This document shows, one piece after another, positions 15,486-25,391 of a DNA stretch of 31,123 nt. A program made the position numbers and the translations under genes. Numbering within the stretch: position 1 is the stretch's first letter; each line of letters opens with the position of its first letter. The DNA is from JAVJPJ01 sp040217295. Its GTDB lineage: Bacteria; Pseudomonadota; Alphaproteobacteria; Rhodobacterales; Rhodobacteraceae. A model generated the notes under the pieces. That model made no database searches. It saw only the letters and a list, made by a program, of their open reading frames with translations, and was not told where the DNA came from. The stretch is from positions 1 through 31,123 of the forward strand of contig CAYWTM010000030.1 of the NCBI GenBank assembly GCA_964460185.1. Direction: 5' to 3'.

Positions 15486-17201
15486 TCACTCGGCGCGACG
15501 CCAGTCCATGATGTTCCACAGCTCCGAATCCCAGTCGGACATGCGGATGCCCTCGAGGGAATTGGCGTGCGCGGACACGCCGCCACGGTGGATCAGCGGG
15601 ATGATCGAGTACGACTGGATGATCATGTCGTTCATCTCACGGGCCAGGCGGCCACGCTCTTCCAGATCTGCCGTGCCCGCCATTTCGGTGACCAGCGCGT
15701 CATAGGCCGGGTCACAGAAACGCTGGATGTTGGCGCCCTGCCACTGGGTGTCGGGGCTCGGGATGTCCGCGCAACGCCAGTTGGCCATGTAGGCCTGCGG
15801 ATCCACACCAGCAAAGTTGTTGGTGTACATCTCGACGTCTGCATAGAACTTCTGGAAGGTATCCGGGGATGCCGGGTCACCGCCGAAGAACACCGAGGCG
15901 TCGATGTTGCGCAGCTCGGTATCGATGCCGATTTCCGACCACCACTGCTTCACCAGCGCCTGGGTGTCCTGACGGACGGCGTTGGTGGAGGTCTGGTAGA
16001 GAACGCTGATCGGCATGCCGTTGGCTTCGCGGATGCCGTCGCCGTCTGTATCCATGTAGCCGGCTTCATCCAGCAGCGCGTTTGCGCCCGCGATATCCTG
16101 CACGAGGCAGCCATCGTTGGCGGTGGACGCATACAGCGCCGGTGCGGGCAGCACGTTACAGGTTGGCTGGCCGCCGGCGCCGTAGCCGATTTCAACCAGC
16201 AGGGCGCGGTCGATGGCCATGGACATCGCCTGGCCGATGATCGGGTCGGTCAGGAAGGGGTGCGGTCCACCCGCGACGGTCGAACGCAGGTCGCCCAGCG
16301 CCGGGTCGGGGTTGGTCTGGTTGACGTGGATCCGCTCGACCGAGGTGCCGAACGCAGTCACGACGGTGCCGTTGCCCTGTGCTTCCATCTCAGCAAGGAT
16401 GGTCGGGTCGATCTGCAGGTTCCAGGCGTAGTCAAACTCGCCGGTTTCCAGAACCGACCGCGCCGCTGCCGTCGCATCGCCGCCGCCTTTGAAGGTCACG
16501 GTCGCGAAGTAGGGACGATCTGGGAAGCGGAAGTTTTCGTTGGCCGCGAATTCGATCACGTCGTTGGGACGGAAATCGGTCACGACGAACGGGCCGGTGC
16601 CGATCGGGCCAAAGTTGGCGTCGGTGCACTCGGGCGCGCGGGCGCCAAGGCAGTCAGCGAACTGTGCGGCCTGGATGATCGGGCTCTCGGAGCCAACGAA
16701 CGAGGTGTAGGGGAACGGCGTCGGTGCGTCGAAATTGACACGCACGGTGCTGTCGTCGAGGGCTTCCACGCTGGTCACGCCATCGAAGTAGCTGGCCTGG
16801 GCGCAGCCACCTTCGGGGTGGGTGCAGTATTCCCATGTGAACACGGCGTCAGCCGCGGTCAGGGGGGTGCCGTCCGACCACAAGACGCCTTCGGCGATGG
16901 TCCAGGTGATCGAGGTGAGATCCTCGGCCACGCCACCGTTTTCGACGGTGGGGATTTCGGCGGCGAGCCACGGCACCATGGTGCCGGTGTCGTCGAAACG
17001 CGCCATGGATTCCAGGACCAGCGACGCGGATTCAACTTCCTTCGTGCCGCCCGAAAGATACGGGTTCAGCGTCGAAGGCGCTTGCCAGTAGATGATGTTC
17101 AGGTGGCCGCTTGAACCGCGCGTGGCATGGGCATCAGCGAACACGGCCGCCGGTGCCATCGCCAATGCGGCAACGCCTACCATCAGTGAATATCGAGTCA
17201 T
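15486..17201 (-). CDS. periplasmic peptide-binding protein of ABC transporter (SBP family 5)
   Basis: 571-residue extracellular solute-binding protein family 5 (DppA/OppA type). Residues 1-22 are a signal peptide ending VFA-DA with no lipobox Cys, so the protein is soluble in the periplasm. The lobe I start (LNIIYWQAPSTLNPYLSGG) and ITWTIAEGVLWSDGTPLTAADAVFTWEY are characteristic of the family. At 571 residues it is longer than DppA (about 535). Several Cys (CTHPEGGCAQ, FADCLGARAPECTD, TCNVLP, CLVQD, RCADIP) may form disulfides. AAGGAGAG lies upstream of the ATG. Substrate cannot be read from sequence; the adjacent M20 hydrolases suggest peptides or acyl-amino acids. Confidence 0.93.
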   Translation of the reverse strand: MTRYSLMVGVAALAMAPAAVFADAHATRGSSGHLNIIYWQAPSTLNPYLSGGTKEVESASLVLESMARFDDTGTMVPWLAAEIPTVENGGVAEDLTSITWTIAEGVLWSDGTPLTAADAVFTWEYCTHPEGGCAQASYFDGVTSVEALDDSTVRVNFDAPTPFPYTSFVGSESPIIQAAQFADCLGARAPECTDANFGPIGTGPFVVTDFRPNDVIEFAANENFRFPDRPYFATVTFKGGGDATAAARSVLETGEFDYAWNLQIDPTILAEMEAQGNGTVVTAFGTSVERIHVNQTNPDPALGDLRSTVAGGPHPFLTDPIIGQAMSMAIDRALLVEIGYGAGGQPTCNVLPAPALYASTANDGCLVQDIAGANALLDEAGYMDTDGDGIREANGMPISVLYQTSTNAVRQDTQALVKQWWSEIGIDTELRNIDASVFFGGDPASPDTFQKFYADVEMYTNNFAGVDPQAYMANWRCADIPSPDTQWQGANIQRFCDPAYDALVTEMAGTADLEERGRLAREMNDMIIQSYSIIPLIHRGGVSAHANSLEGIRMSDWDSELWNIMDWRRAE

Positions 17202-17243
17202 ATTCTGTCTCTCTCCTTGTTGGGCGCTCGCGCCTCAATTTTC

Positions 17244-18258
17244 CTAAGCCGCGTTGTCCGCGGTCTGGTTGGTATCTTCGTTGTAGTGGTGGCAGGCCAC
17301 GAACCGGCCCGGCCTCACTTCGCGGAATTCGGGATCGATCTGGCGGCAGATCTCCATCACGCTGGGGCACCGGGTGCAGAAATTGCAGCCTTTGGGCGGG
17401 TTTGCGGGGGATGGGACATCGCCTTGCAAGATGGTGCGTTCGGCCGTGTCGTGCAGCACCGGATCGGGTTCGGGCACCGCCGACAGCAGCGCCTTGGTAT
17501 AGGGGTGCAGCGGATCGTCATACAGACCGTCGCGCGGGGCCAGTTCGACCACCTTGCCCAGGTACATCACCGCCACGCGGTCGGCGATGTGGCGCACCAT
17601 CGACAGGTCATGGGAGATGAATAGATAGGTCAGGCCAAGCCGGTCCTGCAATTCCTCGAGCAGGTTGACCACCTGCGCCTGGATCGACACGTCCAGCGCC
17701 GCGATCGGTTCGTCGCAGACGATGAACTTGGGGTTCAGGGCCAGCGCGCGGGCGATCCCGATGCGCTGTCTCTGGCCGCCGGAAAATTCATGCGGGTAGC
17801 GGTTGGCGAAATCGCGGTTCAGCCCGACCGCATCCATCAGTTCGTAGATGCGATCAAGACGCGCACCGGCATCCATGTCGCTATGTTCGCTGAGTGGCTC
17901 ACCGATGATCGCGGCCACCGTCATCCGCGGATTGAGCGAGGCCTGCGGATCCTGGAACACCATCTGCATCTTGGGGCGCAGGCGGCGCAGCTTGTCGAAC
18001 GGCGCATGGGCGATTTCCTCGCCATCCAGCAGGATCGAACCCTCGGTCGGCTCGTACAGCCGCAACACGGCCCGCCCGCAGGTGGATTTCCCGCAGCCCG
18101 ATTCCCCCACCAGGCCAAGCGTTTCGCCCTCGTAGATGTCAAAGCTGACGTCATCGACCGCCTTCACATTTCCGGTCTGGCGCCGCAACAGACCCGTGCG
18201 GATCGGGAAATACATCTTGAGGCCCTTGACCTCGAGCAGCTTGCGTCCTGCCGACCGG

Positions 18259-18266
<8 letters not shown>
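17244..18266 (-). CDS. peptide ABC transporter ATP-binding protein (DppF/OppF-like)
   Basis: 340-residue ATPase. Walker A is GESGCGKST (residues 54-62), the signature is HEFSGGQRQRIGIARAL and Walker B is FIVCDEPIAALD. The C-terminal oligopeptide-transporter domain contains CNFCTRCP, the cysteine-rich segment that in some Dpp ATPases holds an Fe-S cluster. The start at 18266 gives an 8-base overlap (ATGTTTGA) with the upstream ATPase gene and removes a long Arg-rich extension with no homology. The gene lies 42 bases before the binding-protein gene, whose Shine-Dalgarno is in that gap. Confidence 0.93.
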
Positions 18267-19266
<1,000 letters not shown>

Positions 19267-19393
19267 CGGCAGATGCTCCCCAACCTGTTGTGCTCCGCCC
19301 TTGTTTGATCCCGGGTGGATGCAGACTGTCACGACGCTATCACGAAACGACGACCCTACAAGGCCGAATTGACCGGCAATGCCGTGAATATGC

Positions 19394-19447
19394 ATGCGCT
19401 TTGGGCGAACGCCCAATCATCGGGCGTTTTTGCGCGGGCAGGCTTGA
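19394..19447 (+). other. possible 17-residue leader ORF, arginine-rich
   Basis: ATG at 19394 opens a 17-codon frame ending TGA at 19447, reading MRFGRTPNHRAFLRGQA, with four Arg. It spans the overlapping hairpins at 19401-19431. No convincing Shine-Dalgarno precedes it. It is listed only because an arginine-codon leader before an ArgE-type gene would fit ribosome-mediated attenuation; it may be chance. Confidence 0.2.
19401..19431 (+). promoter_or_regulatory. mutually exclusive hairpins, attenuator-like, upstream of the M20 operon
   Basis: Three segments: TTGGGCG (19401-19407), AACGCCCAA (19408-19416) and GGGCGTT (19422-19428). Segment 2 can pair with segment 1 (TTGGGC-GAAC-GCCCAA) or with segment 3 (AACGCCC, 7-base loop, GGGCGTT); the second pairing is followed by T to 19431, as in an intrinsic terminator. 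No plus-strand gene precedes it, so a terminator here would act only on a transcript starting in this gap, which argues for attenuation of the downstream operon or for a short RNA. Confidence 0.45.
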
Positions 19448-19501
19448 CGCGTGACCGGTTCCGGCTCAGGTTCGGCCTCTATCCCAGTTCTGGAGCCGCT
19501 T

Positions 19502-20662
19502 ATGCCCGCCGTCCTCAGTCCGAAGGACCTTCTTCAGACGCTTGTCTCGTTTCCGACCGTCAGCCGGGACAGCAACCTTGCCCTTGTCGATTGGGTCGAA
19601 GCCTATCTTGGCGAACATGGGATCGCGTGTTTTCGCGATTATGACGAGACCGGTGAAAAGGCGAGCCTTTACGCCCATGTCGGCCCCATGGTCGAGGGCG
19701 GCATCATCTTGTCCGGGCATACCGATGTGGTGCCCGTCGATGGTCAGGACTGGTCCACCGATCCGTTCGATGTCGTCGAAAAGGACGGCAAGCTCTACGG
19801 GCGCGGCACCTGCGACATGAAGGGATTCGATGCGCTGGCGATCTGGGCGACGGTCGAGGCCAAGCGGCGCGGCGTGGTGCGGCCGCTGCAACTGTGCCTG
19901 ACCCGTGACGAGGAAATCGGGTGTCGTGGCGCGCCGCCGATGATCGAGAAGATGCAAGGCGAACTGCCCAAGGCAGCGCTCGCCATCATCGGGGAACCGA
20001 CCGACATGCAGACTGTCACCGGTCACAAGGGCGGCGTCGGGTTCAACATTCACATGCGCGGGTTCGAGGTGCATTCCTCGCTTCAGGATCGCGGCGTGTC
20101 CGCCATCATGGAAGCGGCCAAGATCATCGACTGGGCCAACCAGCGCAACGACGAAAACCGCGCCAATGCGGACCCCTCGAACGGGTATGATCCGGCCTAT
20201 ACGACGCTGCATGTGGGCAAGATCGAGGGCGGCACGGCGCATAATATCACCGCCAGGGATTGCTATTTCCTGCTGGGCGCGCGCGTGATCCCGGCCGACG
20301 ATCAGACCCTGTGGGCCGCGCAGATGGAGGCCAAGATCCGCGAGGTCGAGGCCGGCATGAAAGCCGTCCACCCCGATTGCTACATCGATGCGCAACCCCT
20401 TTGGGACGTGCCGGGCCTGCGTGCCGAAGAGGCCGGCGAGGCCGAGGCGCTGGTGCGCCGCCTGACCGGCGACAATGGCACCCATCACGTCAGCTATGGC
20501 ACCGAGGCCGGGCAGTTTCAGACCGGCGGATATTCCGCCGTGGTCTGCGGCCCCGGTTCGATCGAACAGGCCCACCAGCCCGACGAATACATCACCATCG
20601 AACAGTTCCTCAAAGGTCAGGCCTTCATGGAACAGCTGCTCGACACCCTGCAGGAGCACTAG
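19502..20662 (+). CDS. argE: M20 family deacetylase, acetylornithine deacetylase (ArgE) type
   Basis: 386-residue dizinc amidohydrolase of the ArgE/DapE branch, expected to remove acetyl from N-acetylornithine or a related N-acyl amino acid in the cytoplasm. Metal and catalytic residues visible are His73 and Asp75 (SGHTDVVP), Asp106 (GRGTCDMKGFD), Glu138/Glu139 (TRDEEIGCRGA) and the C-terminal EQAHQPDE His. The dimerisation (lid) domain occupies about residues 180-290. ATG 19502 has TGGAG seven bases upstream. Its TAG abuts the ATG of the next M20 gene with no gap. Its placement with three other M20 hydrolases and a divergent peptide importer suggests a catabolic role, so the true substrate may not be acetylornithine. 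Confidence 0.85.
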   Translation: MPAVLSPKDLLQTLVSFPTVSRDSNLALVDWVEAYLGEHGIACFRDYDETGEKASLYAHVGPMVEGGIILSGHTDVVPVDGQDWSTDPFDVVEKDGKLYGRGTCDMKGFDALAIWATVEAKRRGVVRPLQLCLTRDEEIGCRGAPPMIEKMQGELPKAALAIIGEPTDMQTVTGHKGGVGFNIHMRGFEVHSSLQDRGVSAIMEAAKIIDWANQRNDENRANADPSNGYDPAYTTLHVGKIEGGTAHNITARDCYFLLGARVIPADDQTLWAAQMEAKIREVEAGMKAVHPDCYIDAQPLWDVPGLRAEEAGEAEALVRRLTGDNGTHHVSYGTEAGQFQTGGYSAVVCGPGSIEQAHQPDEYITIEQFLKGQAFMEQLLDTLQEH

Positions 20663-21835
20663 ATGCCGATCAAGAACCGCCTTGCCGAACTGATGCCCGA
20701 AATCACCGAATGGCGGCGTCAGATCCACATGAACCCGGAACTGATGTATGACCTGCCCAAGACCACGGCGCTGGTCGAGGCAAAGCTGCGCGAATTCGGT
20801 GTGGACGAGATCGTGACCGGCGTCGGTCGGTCGGGCGTGGTCGGCGTGATCCGCGGCAAGACCGATACGCGTGGCTACGCGGTCGGCCTGCGCGCCGACA
20901 TGGATGCCTTGCCGATGGACGAACACACCGGTCTTCCCCATGCCAGCCAGACACCCGGCAAGATGCATGCCTGCGGGCACGATGGCCATACGGCAATGCT
21001 TCTGGGGGCTGCCAAATACCTGTCGGAGACCCGCAATTTCGATGGCACGGTGGTCTTGATCTTCCAGCCCGCCGAAGAGGGCGGCGCGGGCGGCGAGGCG
21101 ATGGTCAAGGACGGCATGATGGAACGTTTCGGCATCGACGAGGTGTACGGGATGCACAATGAGCCCGGCCTGCCCGTCGGTGAATTCGGCGTCAGCCCCG
21201 GCGCGATCATGGCGGCGGCCGATGAATTCGAGGTCCGCATCGTAGGCAAGGGCGGCCACGCGGCGCGCCCGCACATGTGCATCGACCCCAGCCCGGCGGC
21301 GTGCAACGTGGTCATGGCTCTGCAAACCGTGGCCAGCCGCAATGTCGATCCGATCAAGGAAATCGTGGTGTCGGTCTGTACCATCAAGACCAGTTCCGAG
21401 GCGTTCAACGTGATCCCGTCCCATGTCCTGATCCGCGGCACGGTGCGCACGCTGGATGACGCGGTGCGCGACATTGCCGAACAGCGCGTGACGCAGCTGA
21501 TCCGGTCCACCGCCGAGGCCTATGGCTGCGAGGCGCAATTGCACTACCACCGCGGCTATCCGGTCGTGGTCAACCATGACAAGAACGCCGAAATGGCCGC
21601 CGAGATCGCGCGCGCCGTGGTGGGGGACACCAACGTGCGCTGGGGTCGCCCGCCGCGCATGGGGGGCGAGGATTTCGCCTATATGCTGAACGCCCGACCG
21701 GGCGCTTTCATCAATATAGGCAACGGCGATACGGCCGGTGTCCATCACCCCGAATACGACTTCAACGACGAAGCCATCCCCTATGGATGCAGCTTTTTCG
21801 CCGAGCTTGTGGAACGACGTATGCCCGCGGCCTGA
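20663..21835 (+). CDS. M20D amidohydrolase, hippurate/N-acyl-amino-acid hydrolase type (paralog 1)
   Basis: 390-residue metal-dependent amidohydrolase (M20D: hippurate hydrolase, aminoacylase and IAA-amino-acid hydrolase group). Predicted metal ligands are Cys104 and His106 (HACGHD), Glu139 (PAEEGG), His165 and a C-terminal His in HHPEYDF. Residue 167, next to the His165-Asn166 pair, is Glu (MHNEPG), where paralog 3 and many family members have Trp. The MGGEDFAYM motif is present. CAGGAG in the last codons of argE serves as the ribosome binding site. It has no signal peptide, so it is cytoplasmic. The start MPIKNR is shared by all three tandem paralogs. Confidence 0.92.
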   Translation: MPIKNRLAELMPEITEWRRQIHMNPELMYDLPKTTALVEAKLREFGVDEIVTGVGRSGVVGVIRGKTDTRGYAVGLRADMDALPMDEHTGLPHASQTPGKMHACGHDGHTAMLLGAAKYLSETRNFDGTVVLIFQPAEEGGAGGEAMVKDGMMERFGIDEVYGMHNEPGLPVGEFGVSPGAIMAAADEFEVRIVGKGGHAARPHMCIDPSPAACNVVMALQTVASRNVDPIKEIVVSVCTIKTSSEAFNVIPSHVLIRGTVRTLDDAVRDIAEQRVTQLIRSTAEAYGCEAQLHYHRGYPVVVNHDKNAEMAAEIARAVVGDTNVRWGRPPRMGGEDFAYMLNARPGAFINIGNGDTAGVHHPEYDFNDEAIPYGCSFFAELVERRMPAA

Positions 21836-21859
21836 GCGCCGCACCCTGGGGGAAAAGAG

Positions 21860-23026
21860 ATGCCGATCAAGAACCGTTTTGCCGAACTTCTGCCCGAAAT
21901 CACACAGTGGCGCAGGCATCTGCACGAAAACCCGGAGATCCTTTACGAGGTGCACCAGACGGCGGCCTTCGTGGCCGAAAAGCTGCGTGAGTTCGGCTGT
22001 GACGAGGTCGCCACGGGGATCGGCCAAACCGGCGTTGTCGGCGTGATCCGGGGCAAATCCGGCGGCTCTGGCCGGGCGATCGGGTTGCGCGCCGACATGG
22101 ATGCTTTGCCGATCGAGGAAATGACCGGTCTGCCCTATGCCTCCAAGGTGCCCGGCAAGATGCATGCCTGCGGCCATGACGGGCATACCTCGATGCTGTT
22201 GGGGGCCGCGAAATACCTGGCCGAGACGCGCAATTTCGATGGCGATGTGGTGCTGATCTTCCAGCCCGCCGAAGAAGGCGGTGCAGGCGCCAAGGCGATG
22301 ATCGACGATGGCCTGTTCGACCGATTCAACGTCGAAGAGATCTACGGCATCCACAACGCGCCCGGCATCCCGGTGGGCACCTTCGCGACCCGGCCCGGAC
22401 CCTTGCAGGCGTCTTCGGACGAGTTCGAGATCACGGTGCAGGGCAAGGGCGGGCATGCGGCCGAGCCGCATAAATCCATCGACACCACCCTTGTCGCCGC
22501 CCATGTCGTCATCGCGCTGCATTCGCTGGTCAGCCGTTATGTCGACCCTCTGAAACGGGTCGTGCTGACCGTGGGTACCTTCAAGACCGATTCCAATGCG
22601 TCGAACGTGATCCCGGACGTGGCCGTGATGGACGGCACCGTGCGCACGCTTGACCCCGAATACCGCGCCATCATGGAGACCCGTGTGAAAGAAGTGGCCG
22701 AACACACGGCTGCAGCCTTCGGCGCGACCGCGCGCGTCAACTGGATCCCCGGCTACCCGGTGACCATCAACCATCAGTCCGGAGCCGAGCATGCGGTGGA
22801 TGCGGCCAAGGCCGTCGGCATGGCCATCATCGACGATATCGACCCGATCATGCCGTCCGAGGATTTCAGCTATTTCCTGGAGGAGCGCCCGGGCGCCTAT
22901 GTGTTCATGGGCAACGGCGACACCGCCATGTGCCACCACCCCAAGTACAATTTCGACGACGAAGCCATCCCTTATGGCAGCAGCTTCTTCGCCGAACTGG
23001 TTGAACGCCGCCTGCCGGCCGAATGA
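21860..23026 (+). CDS. M20D amidohydrolase, hippurate/N-acyl-amino-acid hydrolase type (paralog 2)
   Basis: 388 residues, aligning without gaps to paralogs 1 and 3 through at least residue 170. Metal residues Cys104, His106, Glu139 and His165 and the C-terminal HHPKYNF are kept. It differs at two usually constant places: residue 167 is Ala (IHNAPG), and the late GGEDF motif reads MPSEDFSYF. It follows paralog 1 after 24 bases, with GGGGAAAAGAG upstream of the ATG. These changes suggest an altered acyl or amino-acid pocket rather than loss of catalysis. Confidence 0.92.
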   Translation: MPIKNRFAELLPEITQWRRHLHENPEILYEVHQTAAFVAEKLREFGCDEVATGIGQTGVVGVIRGKSGGSGRAIGLRADMDALPIEEMTGLPYASKVPGKMHACGHDGHTSMLLGAAKYLAETRNFDGDVVLIFQPAEEGGAGAKAMIDDGLFDRFNVEEIYGIHNAPGIPVGTFATRPGPLQASSDEFEITVQGKGGHAAEPHKSIDTTLVAAHVVIALHSLVSRYVDPLKRVVLTVGTFKTDSNASNVIPDVAVMDGTVRTLDPEYRAIMETRVKEVAEHTAAAFGATARVNWIPGYPVTINHQSGAEHAVDAAKAVGMAIIDDIDPIMPSEDFSYFLEERPGAYVFMGNGDTAMCHHPKYNFDDEAIPYGSSFFAELVERRLPAE

Positions 23027-23047
23027 ATTAGGATCAGGAGACACGAG

Positions 23048-24211
23048 ATGCCCGTCAAGAACCGCTTTGCCGAACTTTTGCCCGAGATCACCGAATGGCG
23101 CCGCGACATCCATGAACACCCCGAGATCCTGTTCGACACCCACCGCACTTCGGCGCTGGTGGCCGACAAGCTGCGCGAATTCGGCTGCGACGAGATCGTC
23201 ACCGGCATCGGGCGCACCGGCGTCGTGGGGATCATCAAGGGCAAATCCGACACGTCTGGCCGCACCATCGGGCTGCGGGCCGATATGGATGCGCTGCCGA
23301 TCCTTGAGGATACGGGGCTCGATTATGCCTCCAAGACGCCGGGCGCGATGCATGCCTGCGGCCATGACGGACACACCGCCATGCTGCTGGGGGCGGCGAA
23401 ATACCTGGCCGAGACCCGCAATTTCGACGGCACCGTCGCGGTGATCTTTCAGCCCGCCGAAGAAGGCGGCGGCGGCGGCCGCGAGATGGTCGATGACGGC
23501 ATGATGGACCGCTGGAACATCGATGAGGTCTACGGGATGCACAACTGGCCCGGTGTGCCCACCGGACATTTCGCGATCCGGTCGGGGCCGTTTTTCGCCG
23601 CCGCCGACCAGTTCGACATCTACCTGACCGGAAAGGGCGGGCATGCCGCCAAGCCGCAAGAAACCATCGACACCACGGTAATGGGGGCGCAGGTTGTCAT
23701 GGCGCTGCAGACCATCGCCAGCCGCAACGCCGACCCGGTCAAGAACGTGGTGGTGTCGGTGACGTCGTTCGAAACCGGATCGAACGCCCATAACGTGATC
23801 CCCGAAACCGTGCATCTGCGCGGCACAGTGCGCACGCTCGACCCCGAGATCCAGGATCTCGCCGAAAAACGTCTGACCGAGATTGCCGAAGGCACCGCCG
23901 CGATGATGGGCGGCTCGGCCCGGGTGGATTACCGGCGCGGCTATCCGGTGATGGTCAATTCCGACGAACAGACCGAGTTCGCCGCCGAGGTCGCCAAATC
24001 CGTCTCGGGCGAATGCGCGGATGCGCCCCTGGTCATGGGGGGCGAGGATTTCGCTTTCATGTCCAACGCGCGCCCCGGCGCCTATATCCTTGTCGGCAAC
24101 GGCGATACCGCCAATGTCCACCACCCCAAATACAACTTCAACGACGAGGCCATCCCGGCGGGCTGTTCGTGGTGGGCGGAGATCGTGGAAAAAAGGATGC
24201 CGGCGGCTTGA
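23048..24211 (+). CDS. M20D amidohydrolase, hippurate/N-acyl-amino-acid hydrolase type (paralog 3)
   Basis: 387 residues, third tandem copy, 21 bases after paralog 2 with AGGAG upstream. Metal ligands as in the other two (Cys104, His106, Glu139, His165, C-terminal HHPKYNF). It has the common family form MHNWPG (Trp167) and MGGEDFAFM, so it is the most canonical of the three. A Gly-rich stretch (EEGGGGGRE) follows the metal Glu. It is the last gene of the hydrolase operon; a 7-bp inverted repeat lies about 80 bases after the stop. Confidence 0.92.
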   Translation: MPVKNRFAELLPEITEWRRDIHEHPEILFDTHRTSALVADKLREFGCDEIVTGIGRTGVVGIIKGKSDTSGRTIGLRADMDALPILEDTGLDYASKTPGAMHACGHDGHTAMLLGAAKYLAETRNFDGTVAVIFQPAEEGGGGGREMVDDGMMDRWNIDEVYGMHNWPGVPTGHFAIRSGPFFAAADQFDIYLTGKGGHAAKPQETIDTTVMGAQVVMALQTIASRNADPVKNVVVSVTSFETGSNAHNVIPETVHLRGTVRTLDPEIQDLAEKRLTEIAEGTAAMMGGSARVDYRRGYPVMVNSDEQTEFAAEVAKSVSGECADAPLVMGGEDFAFMSNARPGAYILVGNGDTANVHHPKYNFNDEAIPAGCSWWAEIVEKRMPAA

Positions 24212-24294
24212 GGCGATCGCCGCGCAAGATGGCTGGAGGGGCGGGGCGCGGTCGCGTGCAGCGCTGTCACCTGGCCGCTGCCTGGCGGGCGTAG

Positions 24295-24321
24295 CGTCCG
24301 CTCAAGGACCGTAGGCGGACG
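24295..24321 (+). terminator. possible terminator hairpin after the M20 operon
   Basis: CGTCCGC (24295-24301) pairs with GCGGACG (24315-24321) across a 13-base loop. No T-run. The rest of the 257-base gap between the M20 genes and the sulfotransferase shows no other clear element. Confidence 0.3.
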
Positions 24322-24468
24322 GAGATGGAGGTGATCCGCGTCTCCTGCTGTTCGGGCCCGGGGGCTCTTGGCGCGGGAGGAAATTCCTTCGACACGGGCC
24401 GTTGCCCGGCGTGCCGAGGGGTCAGGTGACCCTGCTGGCTATAGAATGTTTCAAAAAAGGAGAGCAAC

Positions 24469-25368
24469 GTGACCGAAGACGCTTTTGATGTGCCGCTCAA
24501 GACCCGGGAACTGGTCACGCCCTTGCTGGATTCGACGCAGTGGAACGGCTTTGCCTTTCGCGACGATGATATCGTGGTGAACACCTACGGCAAAAGCGGC
24601 ACCACGTAGACCCAGGCCATCCTGGTGCAACTTGTTCACAACGCGCCAGAGGCGCCGCGCGTGAACAACATCTGCCGCTGGATCGATTGCGGGTTCGGCC
24701 AGGAAGGCCGGCTGGAGGCCATCGCCGCGCAAACTCACCGGCGCATCCTGAAATCCCATCTGCCGCTCGACACGATGGGGATTTCCCCAAAGGCCAAGTA
24801 CATCCATGTATCGCGCGACGGGCGGGACGTGGCCTGGAGCACCCATAGCCACCTGTACAACTCGGTCGACGGGTTCTACGCGATGCTCAACGCCAGCCCC
24901 CATGCCGCCGGCCTGCCACAGGAGCGTCCGACCGAGGATTTGCGGGCCTATTTCCATGAATGGCTGGAAACGAGTGCCTTCATGGGGGCCGAATTCTTTG
25001 ATGTCACCCGCGGCTGGTGGGAGGTGCGCGACCTGCCCAATGTCTACCTGCTGCATTACCAGAACCTGAAGGATGACCTTCCGGGGCAGGTGGCCAAACT
25101 GGCGGAGTTCCTGGAGATCGAGGTCGATGCGGATCTGATGGAGAAGGTGCTCAAGCATGTGAGCTTCGATCACATGAAGCAGCACGCGGACACCATGTTC
25201 CCGGACCTGCCGCTCAAGGGCGGTGGCCGCGATTTCATCAACAAGGGCACCAACGGCCGCTGGCGCGACATTCTCACCGCCGAGGATGTTGCAAGTTACG
25301 AGGCGCACGCCCTGGCCGAATTGGGCGAGGACTGCGCACATTGGGTGGCGACGGGACAGTTTTCCTAG
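24469..25368 (+). pseudogene. sulfotransferase, interrupted by one in-frame TAG in the PAPS-binding loop
   Basis: The frame of 300 codons reads as a cytosolic-type (Sulfotransfer_1) sulfotransferase from GTG 24469, with AAGGAGAG in place, to TAA-type end at 25368, except for TAG at codon 47 (24607-24609). The loop reads YGKSGTT-stop-TQAIL; the family has YPKSGTTWMQ-like sequence, so a Trp codon TGG has become TAG by one change. Downstream, KYIHVSRDGRDVAWS (3'-phosphosulfate-binding motif) and the RDFINKGTNGRWRD end are intact and still in frame. A restart at GTG 24625 has no ribosome site and would lack the PAPS loop. The damage is probably recent, because the rest is undecayed. A sequencing error cannot be excluded. 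Confidence 0.85.
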
Positions 25369-25391
25369 CCAGAGCCAGACCTTCGGGGAAC

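Noticed and set aside
19466..24124. Minus-strand open frame of 1552 codons antisense to all four M20 genes
   Set aside because: It mirrors the plus-strand genes, which have clear families, starts and ribosome sites. The internal repetition of the antisense product simply reflects the tandem paralogs. High third-position GC removes stops on the opposite strand. A protein of that composition (His/Gly/Asp-rich) matches no family I recognise.
24607..24609. Recoding of the TAG in the sulfotransferase (pyrrolysine or programmed readthrough)
   Set aside because: The family has Trp at this place, one base change explains the TAG, other genes here (for example argE and cobT) use TAG as a true stop, and no pyrrolysine genes are in the window.
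24212..24735. Short near-repeat GAGGC-ATCGCCGCGCAA at about 24212 and 24715
   Set aside because: About 18 bases with one mismatch, one copy inside coding sequence, no matching flanks; likely chance in GC-rich DNA.
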